The notes: generated from the letters alone by a model not told the origin. 20,545 nt of DNA from Pigoraptor vietnamica (GCA_943704525.1 CALSCQ010002687.1:1-20545), one strand, 5' to 3'; shown: positions 1 to 9,552, numbered from the stretch's first letter. Numbers and translations: made by a program.

Positions 1-48
1 CCCCCCTCTCCTCCTCTCAACCACACACCCACACACACCCACACACAG

Positions 49-1352
49 GTGGATCTCGGGCGCCGCCTCATGCCCGCCTTTGGCTCGCCCTCTGGTGTGC
101 CGTTTTCCGACGTCAATCTGCACCGTGGCACTGCGCGCGGTCCGCAGTGGGGCGCGGACAGCACGACGGCCGAAGTGGCGACAGTGCAGCTCGAGTTTCG
201 AGAGCTATCGCGCCTCACCAACGAGCAGAGGCAAGTTGCTCCTATTCCTTGTCCTTCGTGTTCTTTGTGTCTGCAGCTATAACCATTGGTGCGTGTATTG
301 TCCATAGTGCCGGTGCTTACTCGTTTGTGCGCAGGTACCGGGAAGCCGCGGACCGCGTCATTGCGCGCATCGGGGAGCAGTCCAGTGGCCTCGTGCCCAT
401 GTTCATTAGCCCGCACTCGGGCGCCCTCCGCTCGTCCACCATCACTCTCGGCGCGCGCGGCGACTCGTACTACGAGTACCTCTTGAAGCAGTGGCTGCAG
501 GGCGGGAAGAAGGAGAACGAGTTGCGCGACCGCTACCTCAGCACGATGAGGGAGGTCAAGGACAGGCTGTGGCGGTACTCGCAGCCGCACAAACTCGCCT
601 TCGTCGGAGAGGAAGAAGTCGGAGGCTCGTTCAGGCCCAAGATGGTGAGTTTGCTTGCAAATGTTTCGTCTCTGTGTTCGGGAGGGTGTGCTTTTGTGTG
701 CGGGACTGTGTCTTCGAGCATGCTGACTTCGACATCATTCCTCCTGCAACCACCCGTGTTTTATCTGCTTGTGTGCTGGGCTGTCCGTCTTCTGTCAAAC
801 ACGCTTGTTGACGGCCCCGTCCACTCTCTTCAGGACCACCTTGTGTGCTTCCTCCCGGGGACCCTTGCGCTGGGCGCGTGGCACGGCCTCGACCCCGACC
901 ACCTCGTCATGGCGAAGGAGATGATCGAGACGTGCTACCAGATGTACCGCCAGATGGCCACGGGGCTGAGCCCCGAAATCGTCTACTTCAACATGAACCC
1001 CGGCGCTCAGAGGGACATTGAGGTGCACGCCGCAGACACGCACAACCTGCTTCGCCCGGAGACGGTCGAGAGCCTCTTTGTGCTATTCCGTGTGACGGGC
1101 GATCCAAAGTACCGCGAGTACGGCTGGGAGATATTCCAGGCCTTCGAGAAGCACTGCCGCGTGCCCACGGGAGGGTACACGACGCTGCAGGACGTCACGC
1201 GCGTGCCTCCACCGCAGCGAGACAAGATGGAGAGCTTCTTCCTCGGCGAGACGCTCAAGTACCTCTACCTGCTGTTCAGCGACACGTCGGTGATTCCGCT
1301 CGACGAGTGGGTGTTCAACACAGAGGCGCACCCGCTGCCCATATGGAAGTAG
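49..1352 (+). CDS. Class I alpha-1,2-mannosidase (GH47), 3' part
   Basis: Glycoside hydrolase family 47 enzyme, which trims alpha-1,2-mannose from N-glycans in the ER or Golgi lumen. Exons are 49-230, 335-644 and 834-1352 (stop TAG at 1350). The gene enters from the left, where 1-48 is a pyrimidine-rich intron end with its AG at 47-48. The 336 visible residues include [11 protein letters not shown], the motif [33 protein letters not shown], the acidic motifs [11 protein letters not shown] and [22 protein letters not shown], and the closing FNTEAHP, whose Thr binds calcium in this family. All are hallmarks of GH47 and the acidic residues expected in this part are present. Intron 1 (231-334) has a GC donor and splits an Arg codon; intron 2 (645-833) is GT-AG in phase 0. 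The N-terminal part, with any signal anchor, lies outside, so ER and Golgi forms cannot be told apart. Identity is secure. Confidence 0.93.
231..334 (+). other. GC-AG intron in the GH47 gene
   Basis: The donor reads CAGAG|GCAAGTT and the acceptor GTGCGCAG|GTACC. Removing 231-334 joins LTNEQ and YREAADRVI through a split AGG (Arg) codon, which restores the continuous family sequence. The reading frame leaves no nearby GT donor that fits. The GC donor has an otherwise strong consensus (AG before the cut, AAGT after), as is usual for GC-AG introns. Confidence 0.8.
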
Positions 1353-1492
1353 GCGCGGCCGTGGCTCGCTTGCGTGCGTGCGCGTGCGTGCGTGCGGTGC
1401 GTCTGCGTTACCATCTCATAAACCCATCTCAGCCACCAATTGCCCAAAACGTGCTCCAATTGCCAGGCTATTCACATAATATATTAGGCCGG
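1353..1492. other. Convergent intergenic gap between the GH47 and CFAP73 genes
   Basis: Only 140 bp separate the two stop codons, so the two 3' UTRs must be very short or overlap. The gap begins with a GTGC-type simple repeat (about 1371-1397) and holds an AT-rich stretch near 1470-1484 that could contain cleavage/polyadenylation signals for either gene. No gene is seen here. Confidence 0.6.
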
Positions 1493-3188
1493 TCACGTGC
1501 TCTCGGCGTCCGGTAATGTCCGCGGCGACTCCTTCTTGGCGTGGTCGTCGGCGCCCGCGCCGTCCTTCGCGTCACGCAGTTCCTTCCCGTCCTTGGACTC
1601 GCGCAGGGAATCGGCGCCGTCTTTCTTCTCCTCCTTCTTTTCCTCCTTCTTCTCCTTCGCCTCTTTGTGCTCTTTCGCCTTCCCGCCAGCAGACGCCGCC
1701 TTCCCGCCGTGCTTCCCCGTCGCGCCCTTCGCAGGCGTGCGGTGCGCGGGATCGGCAGAGCCGATCGGCCCTTCTCGGCTGGCCAACGACGCAATCGCCT
1801 CGAGATCAAGCAAGCGCTCCTGCGCGCGATGTGTGCGTGTGCGCATAGAGGTGAATACAGTGCGGCTGGGCGCACGAAGGACAACAATGGCGAGAAACGG
1901 TCCCGTAATGCGGCCAAAAAGGTGACTGCTTCGTACCTGAATCGTGGCGAGCTTTTCGTTGAGGGTCTCGGCGGGGTGCGCGCTCGTGTTACGCAGACAC
2001 CGCTCGGCGATGTTGTGGATCGCCATCCGAATTTCGCGGAACTCGCGCACTTGCTTTCGACCCGCCTTCTCCCGCTCCGAAATGGCCTGCTCCAGCTGCG
2101 CCGTCCGCTGCTTCGCACTCTCGAGCCGCTTCTGCGTCGTCGCGAGCTTGCTGTTCGTGAGCATGAGAATCTTGCTGTTCTCTTGGATGAGCTGGCCCAG
2201 CAGCGCCTGCTTCTCCTCAATCTCGTCGTAGTACCGTTGCACCTGCAGGCACGCGACAGCATATATCAGACGCGACCAAGAACCCATAATGCACGTCGAC
2301 AGCCTCAGCACTCCGTGCGAAAGAGTGAGTGGGGAGTGCGCAGACGCGAACACAACACGCAGGTGCACGTTGACACCCTCAACACCCAGTGCGCTTAAGC
2401 AGTAGAACAAAAACGCAGAGACCGCGGACAGTGACTGCGCACCTGCCGCACAAGGTCCTCGTTCGTTTCGCTGAGCGTCTTGTGTCGCATCATAATGTCT
2501 TTAATCTGCGGCTCCGGCACTTCGAGGTAGTCTTCGGGCAGCGACTCGACCACGCGCTGAAGGTACGCCTCGTACTTGCGGTAGACGTCGAGCGTCTTCC
2601 GCACCTGCTGCGACGACACGCGCATCGCGCCCAACTGCTCGCCGAGCTCGTCGTAGTCGCGCTCCTTTTGCTCGCGCAGCTTGAGCTCCGCGAGGTACTT
2701 CTGGTTCGCGCGCTGCCGCTTTGCGTCGTTGTCCTTGAGGAACTTCTCAAACTTCCGCACGCGGTCCTTGATCTGTTTCTGCTTGTTGCGCAGCTCGAGC
2801 TGCTTCTCGGCGCACGCGCGCATGCGCTGAGCAAACTGATCGCGTTGTCGCTCGAGCTCGCCCTGCACTTCGACCATCTCCTTTCGCTTTTGGAGGAGGA
2901 GCGTCGACTGCAGCGTGTTGCGCCCCTCGGTGAGGAGTTGCCGCGGTTGCTGCGCGAAACGGACGCACGTGTGAGCATGCTTGTAGAAGGAAGGTGCCAG
3001 TCTGCATCAACTCGAACTAGCAGAAGTACCAATCTGAATCAACTCGCACTGTCAGAGAGAGCGTGCGCGCGCGGGTGAGTGCTGGTCTGTTACGCGCGTC
3101 TATCAGGCGACAACGGGCGCAAAAGCAGCGCTTACGCACATCTTGCACGAGCGGGAATTTTCGGAGCAGCGGGTCATCTTCGTCCTCC
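1493..3188 (-). CDS. CFAP73: CFAP73/CCDC42-family axonemal coiled-coil protein (first exon not located)
   Basis: Exons on the minus strand run 3188-3140, 2949-2443, 2242-1937 and 1819-1493; the three introns between them are in phase 0. The second visible exon carries the DUF4200-type coiled coil typical of CCDC42/CFAP73: LLLQKRKEMVEVQGELERQ, then a segment with KFEKFLKDNDAKRQRA, then KYEAYLQRVVESLPEDYLEV. The third carries the second helical block (YYDEIEEKQALLGQLIQEN and AIHNIAERCLRN). The last exon ends in a Lys/Glu/Ala-rich tail that is probably disordered. In Chlamydomonas this family (MIA2) forms part of the modifier-of-inner-arms complex on the flagellar axoneme. The first visible exon reads EDEDDPLLRKFPLVQD after a TGCAG acceptor at 3191-3189 and needs two bases from an upstream exon. 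I found no convincing ATG exon between 3189 and about 3500. Family assignment is good; CCDC42 versus CFAP73 is not separable here. Confidence 0.82.
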
Positions 3189-4129
3189 CTGCAGCGCAAT
3201 CGAACGTGTCACGCACACATTGGACAATAGAAACCGCCAAACTCACACGTCCTCTTCTTCTCCTCTTCCCTATGGACCTTTCCCTATGGACCTTCTCTAT
3301 GGGCCCCCCGTTTCTCACGTCCAAAAGCACCTCCAACCAAGGAAAGGACCGACAAGCTCCCACGACCCCTCTCGCCACAATTCAACCCCCCTTTTTGCGA
3401 CTAGATTTCCCTCATACAATTCCAAGGGCATCTCACACAGCTCGACACGACATCATCTCTCTTTTTCCAGTCTCCCACAACAAACGACCACCCACTTTCT
3501 GTCCAGTTGTGTGACGAACACATTTCGCCGCGGGGCCTCAAATTGGAGGCCGCCGCCGGTTGCGTACGCCATGGCACGCGAATGCGCAAAGCGCACAGTT
3601 GTCGCGAAACTACAGCGAGTCTATAGTCGATTTGCTGGGGAAAAATGACGAAGTGGGGCTCGCACCCTCGGCCCTTGGGGCAATCGCGCGCGTAAAGTCG
3701 CCAATATCCGCCCCACACCAGTGTCGCGCAGTACACGAACGTCAAGCGTCACGTGGGCGCACGCAGAGAGATGCAGGCGAGAAAGGGCAATAACACAAAC
3801 AGCTTCAAAGCGGTAAAATGCGCGTGCGATTTCAATTGGCGTCCAATCCGCAGTTGTCAAGGAGATCGATAATGACGCCATCAAATCGGGCAGATGACGT
3901 ATCATCCACGTGAGCACACACAATTTCATGCGAAAGCTCGGCAAATTCAACGTGTGTAACATCAACGAGTGTTACAACTTTCTTCGTGAGCCCTTGTCGA
4001 GCACCAGCAGATTTTTTCTTGCGCCCTTGTGGCCACTTCATTTGCTGCCGGCCAGCAGCGGCAAAAGAGTGCAACCGAACACAAGTGGCGCAGCGCCCGC
4101 GAAAGGTGAGGGCTAGGCGGGGCGTGCAA
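3189..4129. other. Intergenic region between CFAP73 and PRORP
   Basis: This 941-bp stretch is less GC-rich than its surroundings. It should hold the unlocated first exon and promoter of the CFAP73 gene and the 3' flank of PRORP. It contains a long pyrimidine-rich tract (about 3240-3300) with a repeated TATGGACCT motif, a perfect 6-bp hairpin (GGCCTC/GAGGCC, 3534-3551), two CACGTG motifs (near 3752 and 3908), and one weak minus-strand ORF described separately. No tRNA or other RNA gene could be recognised. Confidence 0.5.
3832..4041 (-). CDS. Possible small hypothetical protein (69 aa)
   Basis: An ATG-started minus-strand ORF that begins MKWPQGRKKKSAGARQGLTK and ends at TGA (3832). The first part is basic; the rest is a mix of hydrophobic and acidic residues (TLVDVTHVEFAEL, FDGVIIDLLDNC) that looks like a small folded domain. 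Codons are more A/T-ending than in the neighbouring genes. It lies 88 bp downstream of the PRORP stop on the same strand, so it could also be 3' UTR, an alternative exon, or a remnant. I do not recognise a family. It is listed because the composition is protein-like, not because of any homology. Confidence 0.25.
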   Translation of the reverse strand: MKWPQGRKKKSAGARQGLTKKVVTLVDVTHVEFAELSHEIVCAHVDDTSSARFDGVIIDLLDNCGLDAN

Positions 4130-5741
4130 CTATTTCGACTTCGTGATGCAGAGCCAGCCGGTCTCGCCGGGCACGTGCCACGAGGTCTCGGATCCCTGGA
4201 GCACGGGGTCCACGTTCCTCGGCGGCAACACGTAGAGGCTGCCGTCGACCAGCGTGATTTTCACCTGCGTGGTGTAGTCAAGGTGAGCGGACGCCGATGG
4301 CAGCATGTGTTGCGACTTTAGCACACGCAAGGGACGACATCGACAAAACAAGCGGCCAAAAGTGCAGTATCGCACGCACGCAACGCACCTGGTGGGCGCG
4401 CTGCCAGCGCTTGAAGTCGACGCGAAGATCTTCCGGCAACATCCGTGCGTGGTCCCGCATCATGTCGTTCGTCACAACAATCGCGCCAAGGTTGCTGTCC
4501 AGCGCCGCGTACAGCCAGTACAGGTCGTCCGCTCGCCCGGAGGCCGCAAAGTAGATGCGAGGGTCGGGGCGGCCGCGCGGAAAGTCGTTGATGTTCGTGT
4601 CGCGAAGGAGCCCCATGACCTTGTACCCGAGGTTCGAGAAGTGGTCGAGGATCTTGAGGAATCGCGAGGGGTTGAACGAGAGCTGGTTGAGATGCCCGAC
4701 GTTGAGGCCGTCCAGCACGACCTCGAATGGCCCGCGCTGCTTGAGCCACGCGCAGAACGCCTTGAACTCGCGCGTTTGGTCCGAGTCGCGCAGCATGGCG
4801 CGCACGGCCTTCATGAGTTGATCGCGCTTGGCGATCGAGAGGGAGAGGAGCTCGAGCGAGTGCCCGCAGCCACGGCACTCACCGCTGCAAGCGTTCGTGC
4901 ATGTAAGTATGGTTCGGAACGAGGCAACGGTGGCCAAAAGTGACACACCAGCACGGCGTACAAATGACGTGACGTTCGAGCAAATCGGGAAAGCGAAAAC
5001 TCTGGGGCGCGGGCGAGAAGAAGAACGGGGGGGGGGGTGTCACATGTGGGGGTGTCGGGGAGGGGATGCGATGAGCGGAGAGTGGAATGCAACCGCTGGC
5101 CCACCTTTGATTGTCCTGCACCGAGACCTCGGTAATTCTCCACGGAATTTGTTCAACTTGCCTGCACATGCCACACGTGAGCGACCACAGCGGCACGCAG
5201 TCGCAAACGCGCGTTCGAACTTGACGGAATAACAACAGACAGCCGGGGAACACAGAACCCGACGGGAGCCATAAACTCGACAGGTCGACTCTATGGTAAC
5301 TGTGATGGAAATGCCGGACACAGCAGGCTACGCTACCCTAACACCAACTGAACCCACCGTTGGCTCATGAAAAACAGGCGCGCGGCTTCGACGACGGCGT
5401 CGGGGTACGGCCCACCAAGCCTTCGCATGTCCGCAAACACGTCGGCGGAGTGCGCACGAAACTCGCGCGAGGACGTCGCGGCCATTGCATTGAGCATGAC
5501 GGCGAAACACTCGTACTCCATAGTGACTCCGTGTCTGTGAAACCGCTGGTAGGCGTCCCACGCGCGGTCGTGCTCGCCGCGTTTGAGGAACTCACACACG
5601 ACGGGGAGCAGAATGCGACCGCGCGGCTTTAGTTTTCTGCAAAGCGAGTGCCGAGTGCGGGTGTATGTGCGTGTGTGTGTAATGTATGTGTGCGTTGTGT
5701 GTGTTGTGTGCGTGTGCGTGTGCGCGTGTGTGTGTGCGTGC

Positions 5742-5772
<31 letters not shown>

Positions 5773-6757
5773 TGTGTGTGTGGTAGGTGGGTAAGGAGCG
5801 TGAGCATACACGAGGAAGGACATTGCACCACATATCCCTAGCTGCCCAAGATCGCAGAAGCCGCGCAGCCCTGCATACACCGCACAAACACAGGCACACA
5901 CACAGCAGCGCCACCACGCACCTGCTTTCCATGTCGTCAATAAAAGCGATGGCCTTCTCAATTTCCCCGGCCACGACCGCAGCGCCCACAGCACTTGCAT
6001 ACAGTGACTCCACCAGCGGCAGCGGTTTCGCAGCGCGGTGCGTTCCCGACTCCCCCGTCGAGGCCGCTTGCACTCCCGCACTCGCAGTCGCCACAGCTTT
6101 CGCCTCGCTTCCCTCTCCCGCGTCTCCCACACCCTCCGTTACCGCGCTTTCCGCCACTTCGTTCGCGGTTTGCGTCGCCCCCTTCTTCCCCTCGCCCGGC
6201 GGTGGCGGTATCGACGTGGAACCGGGCGGGTACGCGGCCACCAGCCTCTCAAAGATGCTCACGGCTTCCGCCGCCAAGCCCTCCGACGTGAGCACGTGCA
6301 GCCCCGTGCTAATGACGCGCGGCAGATAAAAGCGGTACGCGAGCATGTACTCGAGCGCGTAGAGCATTTCGCGGCCCGTGTTCTCCCGCTCGCACAGCCG
6401 AGTGCAGATGCGCATCATCGCCTCCGATTCGGTCAGCTTATCTTCCTTGGGCTCCTTGCGCCGCAACACACCCGCCATGCGGTGCGAGTAGCGCGTCGAT
6501 ATCAGCTCGAGTTCGGGTCCCGTCGGCGCATCAGCGCTTGGCAGCGGAAGAATCTCTTTCAACGCCGCACGCGAAGACAACTGCGCGCGCTTGGGCGCTT
6601 CCTCGCGGGCGGGGCGGGAGGAAGGCGACAGCCTCACGCGCGAATCGTGTAGCATGCGGACGCGCGGGAGCCCAGCGCGCGTTCCCGCAAAAGCGCGCGC
6701 CACGCCCCTATGGAGCAGCCACAGCGCCCCAAGCGGGGACGCACGAAGGCCTGTCAT
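4130..6757 (-). CDS. PRORP: Protein-only RNase P (PRORP)
   Basis: A metallonuclease that removes the 5' leader from precursor tRNAs without an RNA subunit. Exons are 6757-5922, 5636-5358, 5161-5105, 4884-4389 and 4264-4130. They close in frame to 600 residues with intron phases 2, 2, 2, 0. The N-terminus (MTGLRASPLGALWLLHRG) is Arg-rich and lacks acidic residues for over 30 positions, like a mitochondrial presequence. Residues about 100-370 are helical PPR-type repeats (EKAIAFIDDMESR; LKPRGRILLPVVCEFLKRG), interrupted by an Ala/Glu/Pro-rich insert at about 175-255. The central zinc site is C394 and C397 (SGECRGCG) with H586 (SWHVP) and C595 (GWLC). The NYN-type nuclease domain keeps all expected acidic residues: D449 (LDGLNVG), D510 and D511 (ADDLYWLYAA), D531 (TNDMMRDH). 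The start is the ATG at 6757, the only one giving the presequence. Localisation is inferred. Confidence 0.94.
5637..5921 (-). other. PRORP intron 1 containing a GT/CA microsatellite
   Basis: A GTGCGT donor at 5921 and a TTTGCAG acceptor ending at 5637 join MES and KLKPRG through a split AGA (Arg) codon. The 285-bp intron is in the same open frame as both exons for much of its length, so a naive ORF reads through it and yields a spurious Thr-His run from the repeat. Confidence 0.85.
5661..5782. repeat. GT/CA-rich microsatellite
   Basis: About 120 bp of GT-rich sequence on the plus strand, ending in a pure GT run (about 5757-5782) next to a GC-alternating stretch (CGCGCGCG, about 5740-5755). 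It lies inside PRORP intron 1, where the transcript carries CA repeats upstream of the acceptor. Alternating purine-pyrimidine DNA of this length can form Z-DNA and is probably length-polymorphic. Confidence 0.9.
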
Positions 6758-6961
6758 AACAAGAGAGAGGCGCGCGAACGCAGCGAAATGCGCCGCTGAA
6801 GTGGACGCATCGTGTTTCGAGTGGGTACCTTGTGGCCGCTTTCGCAGTGAGCACGCGATCGGCAGTCACGTGGCCCATTGTTACTCGCACCATCACTGTC
6901 ACGCCGGCACAAGTCTTCGCGAGATCTGTTTTGCCGCGATTTCACGCAGCACACTCGCGGC
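6758..6961. promoter_or_regulatory. Shared divergent promoter of PRORP and BRF1
   Basis: Only 204 bp separate the two start codons, which face away from each other, so both promoters and both 5' UTRs must fit here. A CACGTG palindrome lies at 6867-6872 in the context GTCACGTGGCC. No TATA box is evident. A shared promoter would allow coordinate expression of a Pol III factor and a tRNA-processing enzyme; that link is inference. Confidence 0.5.
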
Positions 6962-9552
6962 ATGGACGGCTCGTCGCCGCCGGTGTGTCCGCACTGCGGC
7001 GGTGCCGTGGAAGTGGTCGCGGATGCCGGCGGGTCCGTCTGCGTGCGGTGCGGTGTGCTTGTGGATGGCGTCTTGCTGCACGAGGATGTGGACTTCGGGG
7101 AAAACGGGCCGGTGGGTGTGCACGCGTGTAGAGTGTGTGAGAGTGTCGTTTGCGGCGTGTGCTTTACGTGAGCGAAAGGAGGCATGCGTGCGCACTCGCC
7201 CACAGTGTGCCCAATGAGCATGGCACAAATACGACGGTGTGCATGCAGGTGGGCGTGCGTGTGGCGCAGCACTCGACGGGTGCGCTGGAGAACAGGCAGT
7301 ACATTCCCACGCGGCTCAACAACGGCGCGATCGTAAAGCGCACATTCCGCTGCGTGACGGGCGAGGTGTGTGTCACGCGTAACACTCTGATCATGTAGGG
7401 TTCGCGTGTAACACCATGGGAGTGCGCTTGTCTGCGTTCGCGCACGCACACTTGCATACAAGTGAACGGCATATGTCACATCCCACCCACACCCTCCACC
7501 CCTCCACAGGACCGCGCCCATGGCTCCCTCCGCCGCCTTGCCGTTACAATGGGCCTTGGGCAGCGCATCACGGAGCAGTCGCACGCACTCTTTTCCAACC
7601 TCGTCGCCGGAGGGTTTTTCCGGCGCTTCGGACGCCGGGGCCGTCTTGCGGGTGCGGCGTGCGTTTACATTGCTGCGAGACAGAGCCGGCTGCCCGTAGC
7701 CCTTGTGGAGATTGCGGTGCGTGGAAGCACCGTCTGCTCGCCTCATGCGCAACACACACACACTTGCGTGCAGTGCCGGCGCGCTCGTGTCCACACTCCA
7801 ATGCCCACCGCGGGACACACACTCATGCGCCACGCACTCATGTCGCACAACCACAGGACTTTATGCAGTGCAGCGTGTTTGCGCTGGGTCGCGTATATGC
7901 GGCCATTCTGCGTCATGCGGACGTGGCCATTCCCGCCAACGAACCCGCGCTTTTCGTCGAGTCGTATGTGGCCGATGCACTGCCGAATGCACCGTTAACC
8001 GCGCGGCTCCTCGTCGCGAGGGTACGCATCGCTGGGCGTTGCGTTATACGTGTGCGGTTGTGTGTGTGTGTGTTGGGGGGGGGGGGGCAAGTTTGCATGC
8101 TTTGTGTGTGTGTATGATTCGGCGTGATTTAGCAACCGCACGTCCGACCTCAACCTCTCTTGTTGTGCACGTAGCACGCGACGCGCCTTCTTGCCTTCGC
8201 CAAGGAGCGTTGGCTTGACACCGGCCGCCGCCCCAGTTGCCTCGCTGCCGCCGCCGTCGCACTCGCCATCGATGTCTGTGTTGATAGTGCTGCGTCCCCA
8301 AACGGCCGGAAGGGACTGTCATCGGTAGGCACCGTCTGCCCTGCCCTTTGCTGCGCAGTTATCAGCTTGCTTCGCCCTCACATGGATTCTCTGAGAAAGA
8401 AATATTTGTGCGCTGTCTCCACGCACAATATTGTTGACCCCCCCCCCCTCTCTTCTAGATTGCGAGCATCGCGGGACTCAGCATGCGCGTTGTCCGCGCG
8501 CGCTATGGCGAGCTACTTGACGTGCTGACGGACAAGTGCCGCCTTCTTCCGTGGGGCGCCGACGTCGACCGCAGCAATGTGCTTCTGCACGGCGCGTCTC
8601 TCCTCGAGAACGCGGACCTAATAACCCTCGCGTACGGCGGCGCGCACCCGCCCTCCTCCGCGCAAGAGATGCCCCTGATCGAATACCCTGCTGACGGCGC
8701 AGCGCATAAGAGCGAGATGGTCGTTGCGACGAAATCGCCGGACGCTGCGTGTGTCGAAAGGGCGGCGCCGTTGGAAGCGTTGAGGGGTCCGCCGGCGTTT
8801 TGCCGGAGCGAGGCTAACAGGCGTCGCTCCGCGGGCAAATTGGCGCGCGCGAAGGAACGCCTCCGTGCGACGCTGTCGGGTGCCGGGAAGGAGAGCGGGG
8901 TCCGTTTGGACGACGAGGACCTTGCGATGGAGCGCATGCTGTTGGCAGGCAAGGTGGGGCGTGCTGGGTGTGCTGTGGCCGTGTCAGAGGTATTGGCTGC
9001 ATTGCTAATTTTCTCTTCCAATTTCGCAGGACGACGAATACATTTTGTCGTGCACCCCAACGTCACTCGCCCGCGGCTCGTGCGAATCGGCCGACGCAGC
9101 GCCCCGCTCTGCGCGCAGTTCTGTGCCCTCGACACCCGCGTCGGCTGCAGACTCTGCGGCCAGTTCGCCGGGGGAGTGGGACGACGCGGAGTTGTCCGAG
9201 AGCGACATGCCGGAAGAAGAGTTCGGCTCGTATGTGCTCTCGGCCACGGAGGTGGGTGTTCGTGTTCGAGCATGCACGCGCACACAACACACAAAATTAC
9301 CCCATTGTTTCCGTACTCAAACGCATGCCGTCATTCCAGGCGTCTGCGCTCGAGCACCTCCGCGGCCAGCTCGGGCTTGCCATTGTGGAGTGCGCGGGCG
9401 ACGACAGCGAGTGCAACGACAGCGAGGCACACGAAGCGAAGCGCAAGAGAGAAGACGACGACGATGGCGCCCCTGTGCGCCCAAATGCCAGCGCACGGCT
9501 TGGCCCGTCCCCAAAGCGACCCACGCGAAAACAGCACGAGGACGCAAAGTAA
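6962..9552 (+). CDS. BRF1: TFIIIB subunit BRF1 (TFIIB-related factor)
   Basis: BRF1 recruits RNA polymerase III to tRNA, 5S and similar promoters. Exons are 6962-7111, 7249-7365, 7510-7716, 7857-8021, 8175-8324, 8459-8953, 9030-9251 and 9340-9552, giving 572 residues. All seven introns are in phase 0. The N-terminal zinc ribbon uses C9, C12, C27 and C30 (CPHC...CVRC). Cyclin repeat 1 spans about 90-175 (LGQRITEQSHALFSNLVAGG). Cyclin repeat 2 spans about 178-290 and has the BRF signature KERWLDTGRRPSCLAAAA, where TFIIB proper differs, followed by ASIAGLSMRVVRARYGEL. The acidic C-terminal part carries DDEYILS and EEEFGSYVLSATE, which resemble the conserved BRF1 homology block that binds TBP and Bdp1, and ends in a charged Lys/Arg/Asp tail with a KRKRE cluster. 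The start is the ATG at 6962, just before the zinc ribbon. TFIIB is the main alternative; the signature and the acidic tail favour BRF1. Confidence 0.92.
8075..8087 (+). repeat. G13 homopolymer in BRF1 intron 4
   Basis: A run of 13 G follows a GT repeat inside the intron at 8022-8174. It is complementary to the C run in the next intron, on the other side of exon 5. Confidence 0.9.
8438..8448 (+). repeat. C11 homopolymer in BRF1 intron 5
   Basis: A run of 11 C just before the CTCTCTTCTAG acceptor forms part of the polypyrimidine tract of the intron at 8325-8458. It can pair with the G13 run upstream of exon 5. Confidence 0.9.

Noticed and set aside
147-1352. Single continuous 401-aa plus-strand ORF across the GH47 region
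   Set aside because: It reads through two introns and uses the wrong frame for the first exon. The spliced model restores the continuous GH47 sequence.
1541-2398. Long plus-strand ORF (285 aa), Leu/Arg-rich
   Set aside because: It is the antisense shadow of the CFAP73 exons, whose coiled-coil codons give Leu-rich reverse frames. The minus-strand product matches a known family.
3103-3648. Overlapping ORFs on both strands upstream of CFAP73
   Set aside because: Low-complexity pyrimidine-rich translations without domains. None supplies a convincing in-phase first exon for CFAP73.
5333-6757. 474-aa minus-strand ORF taken as one unbroken protein
   Set aside because: The middle reads through the CA microsatellite as a Thr-His run. 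A clear donor and acceptor remove it and the flanking exons match PRORP.
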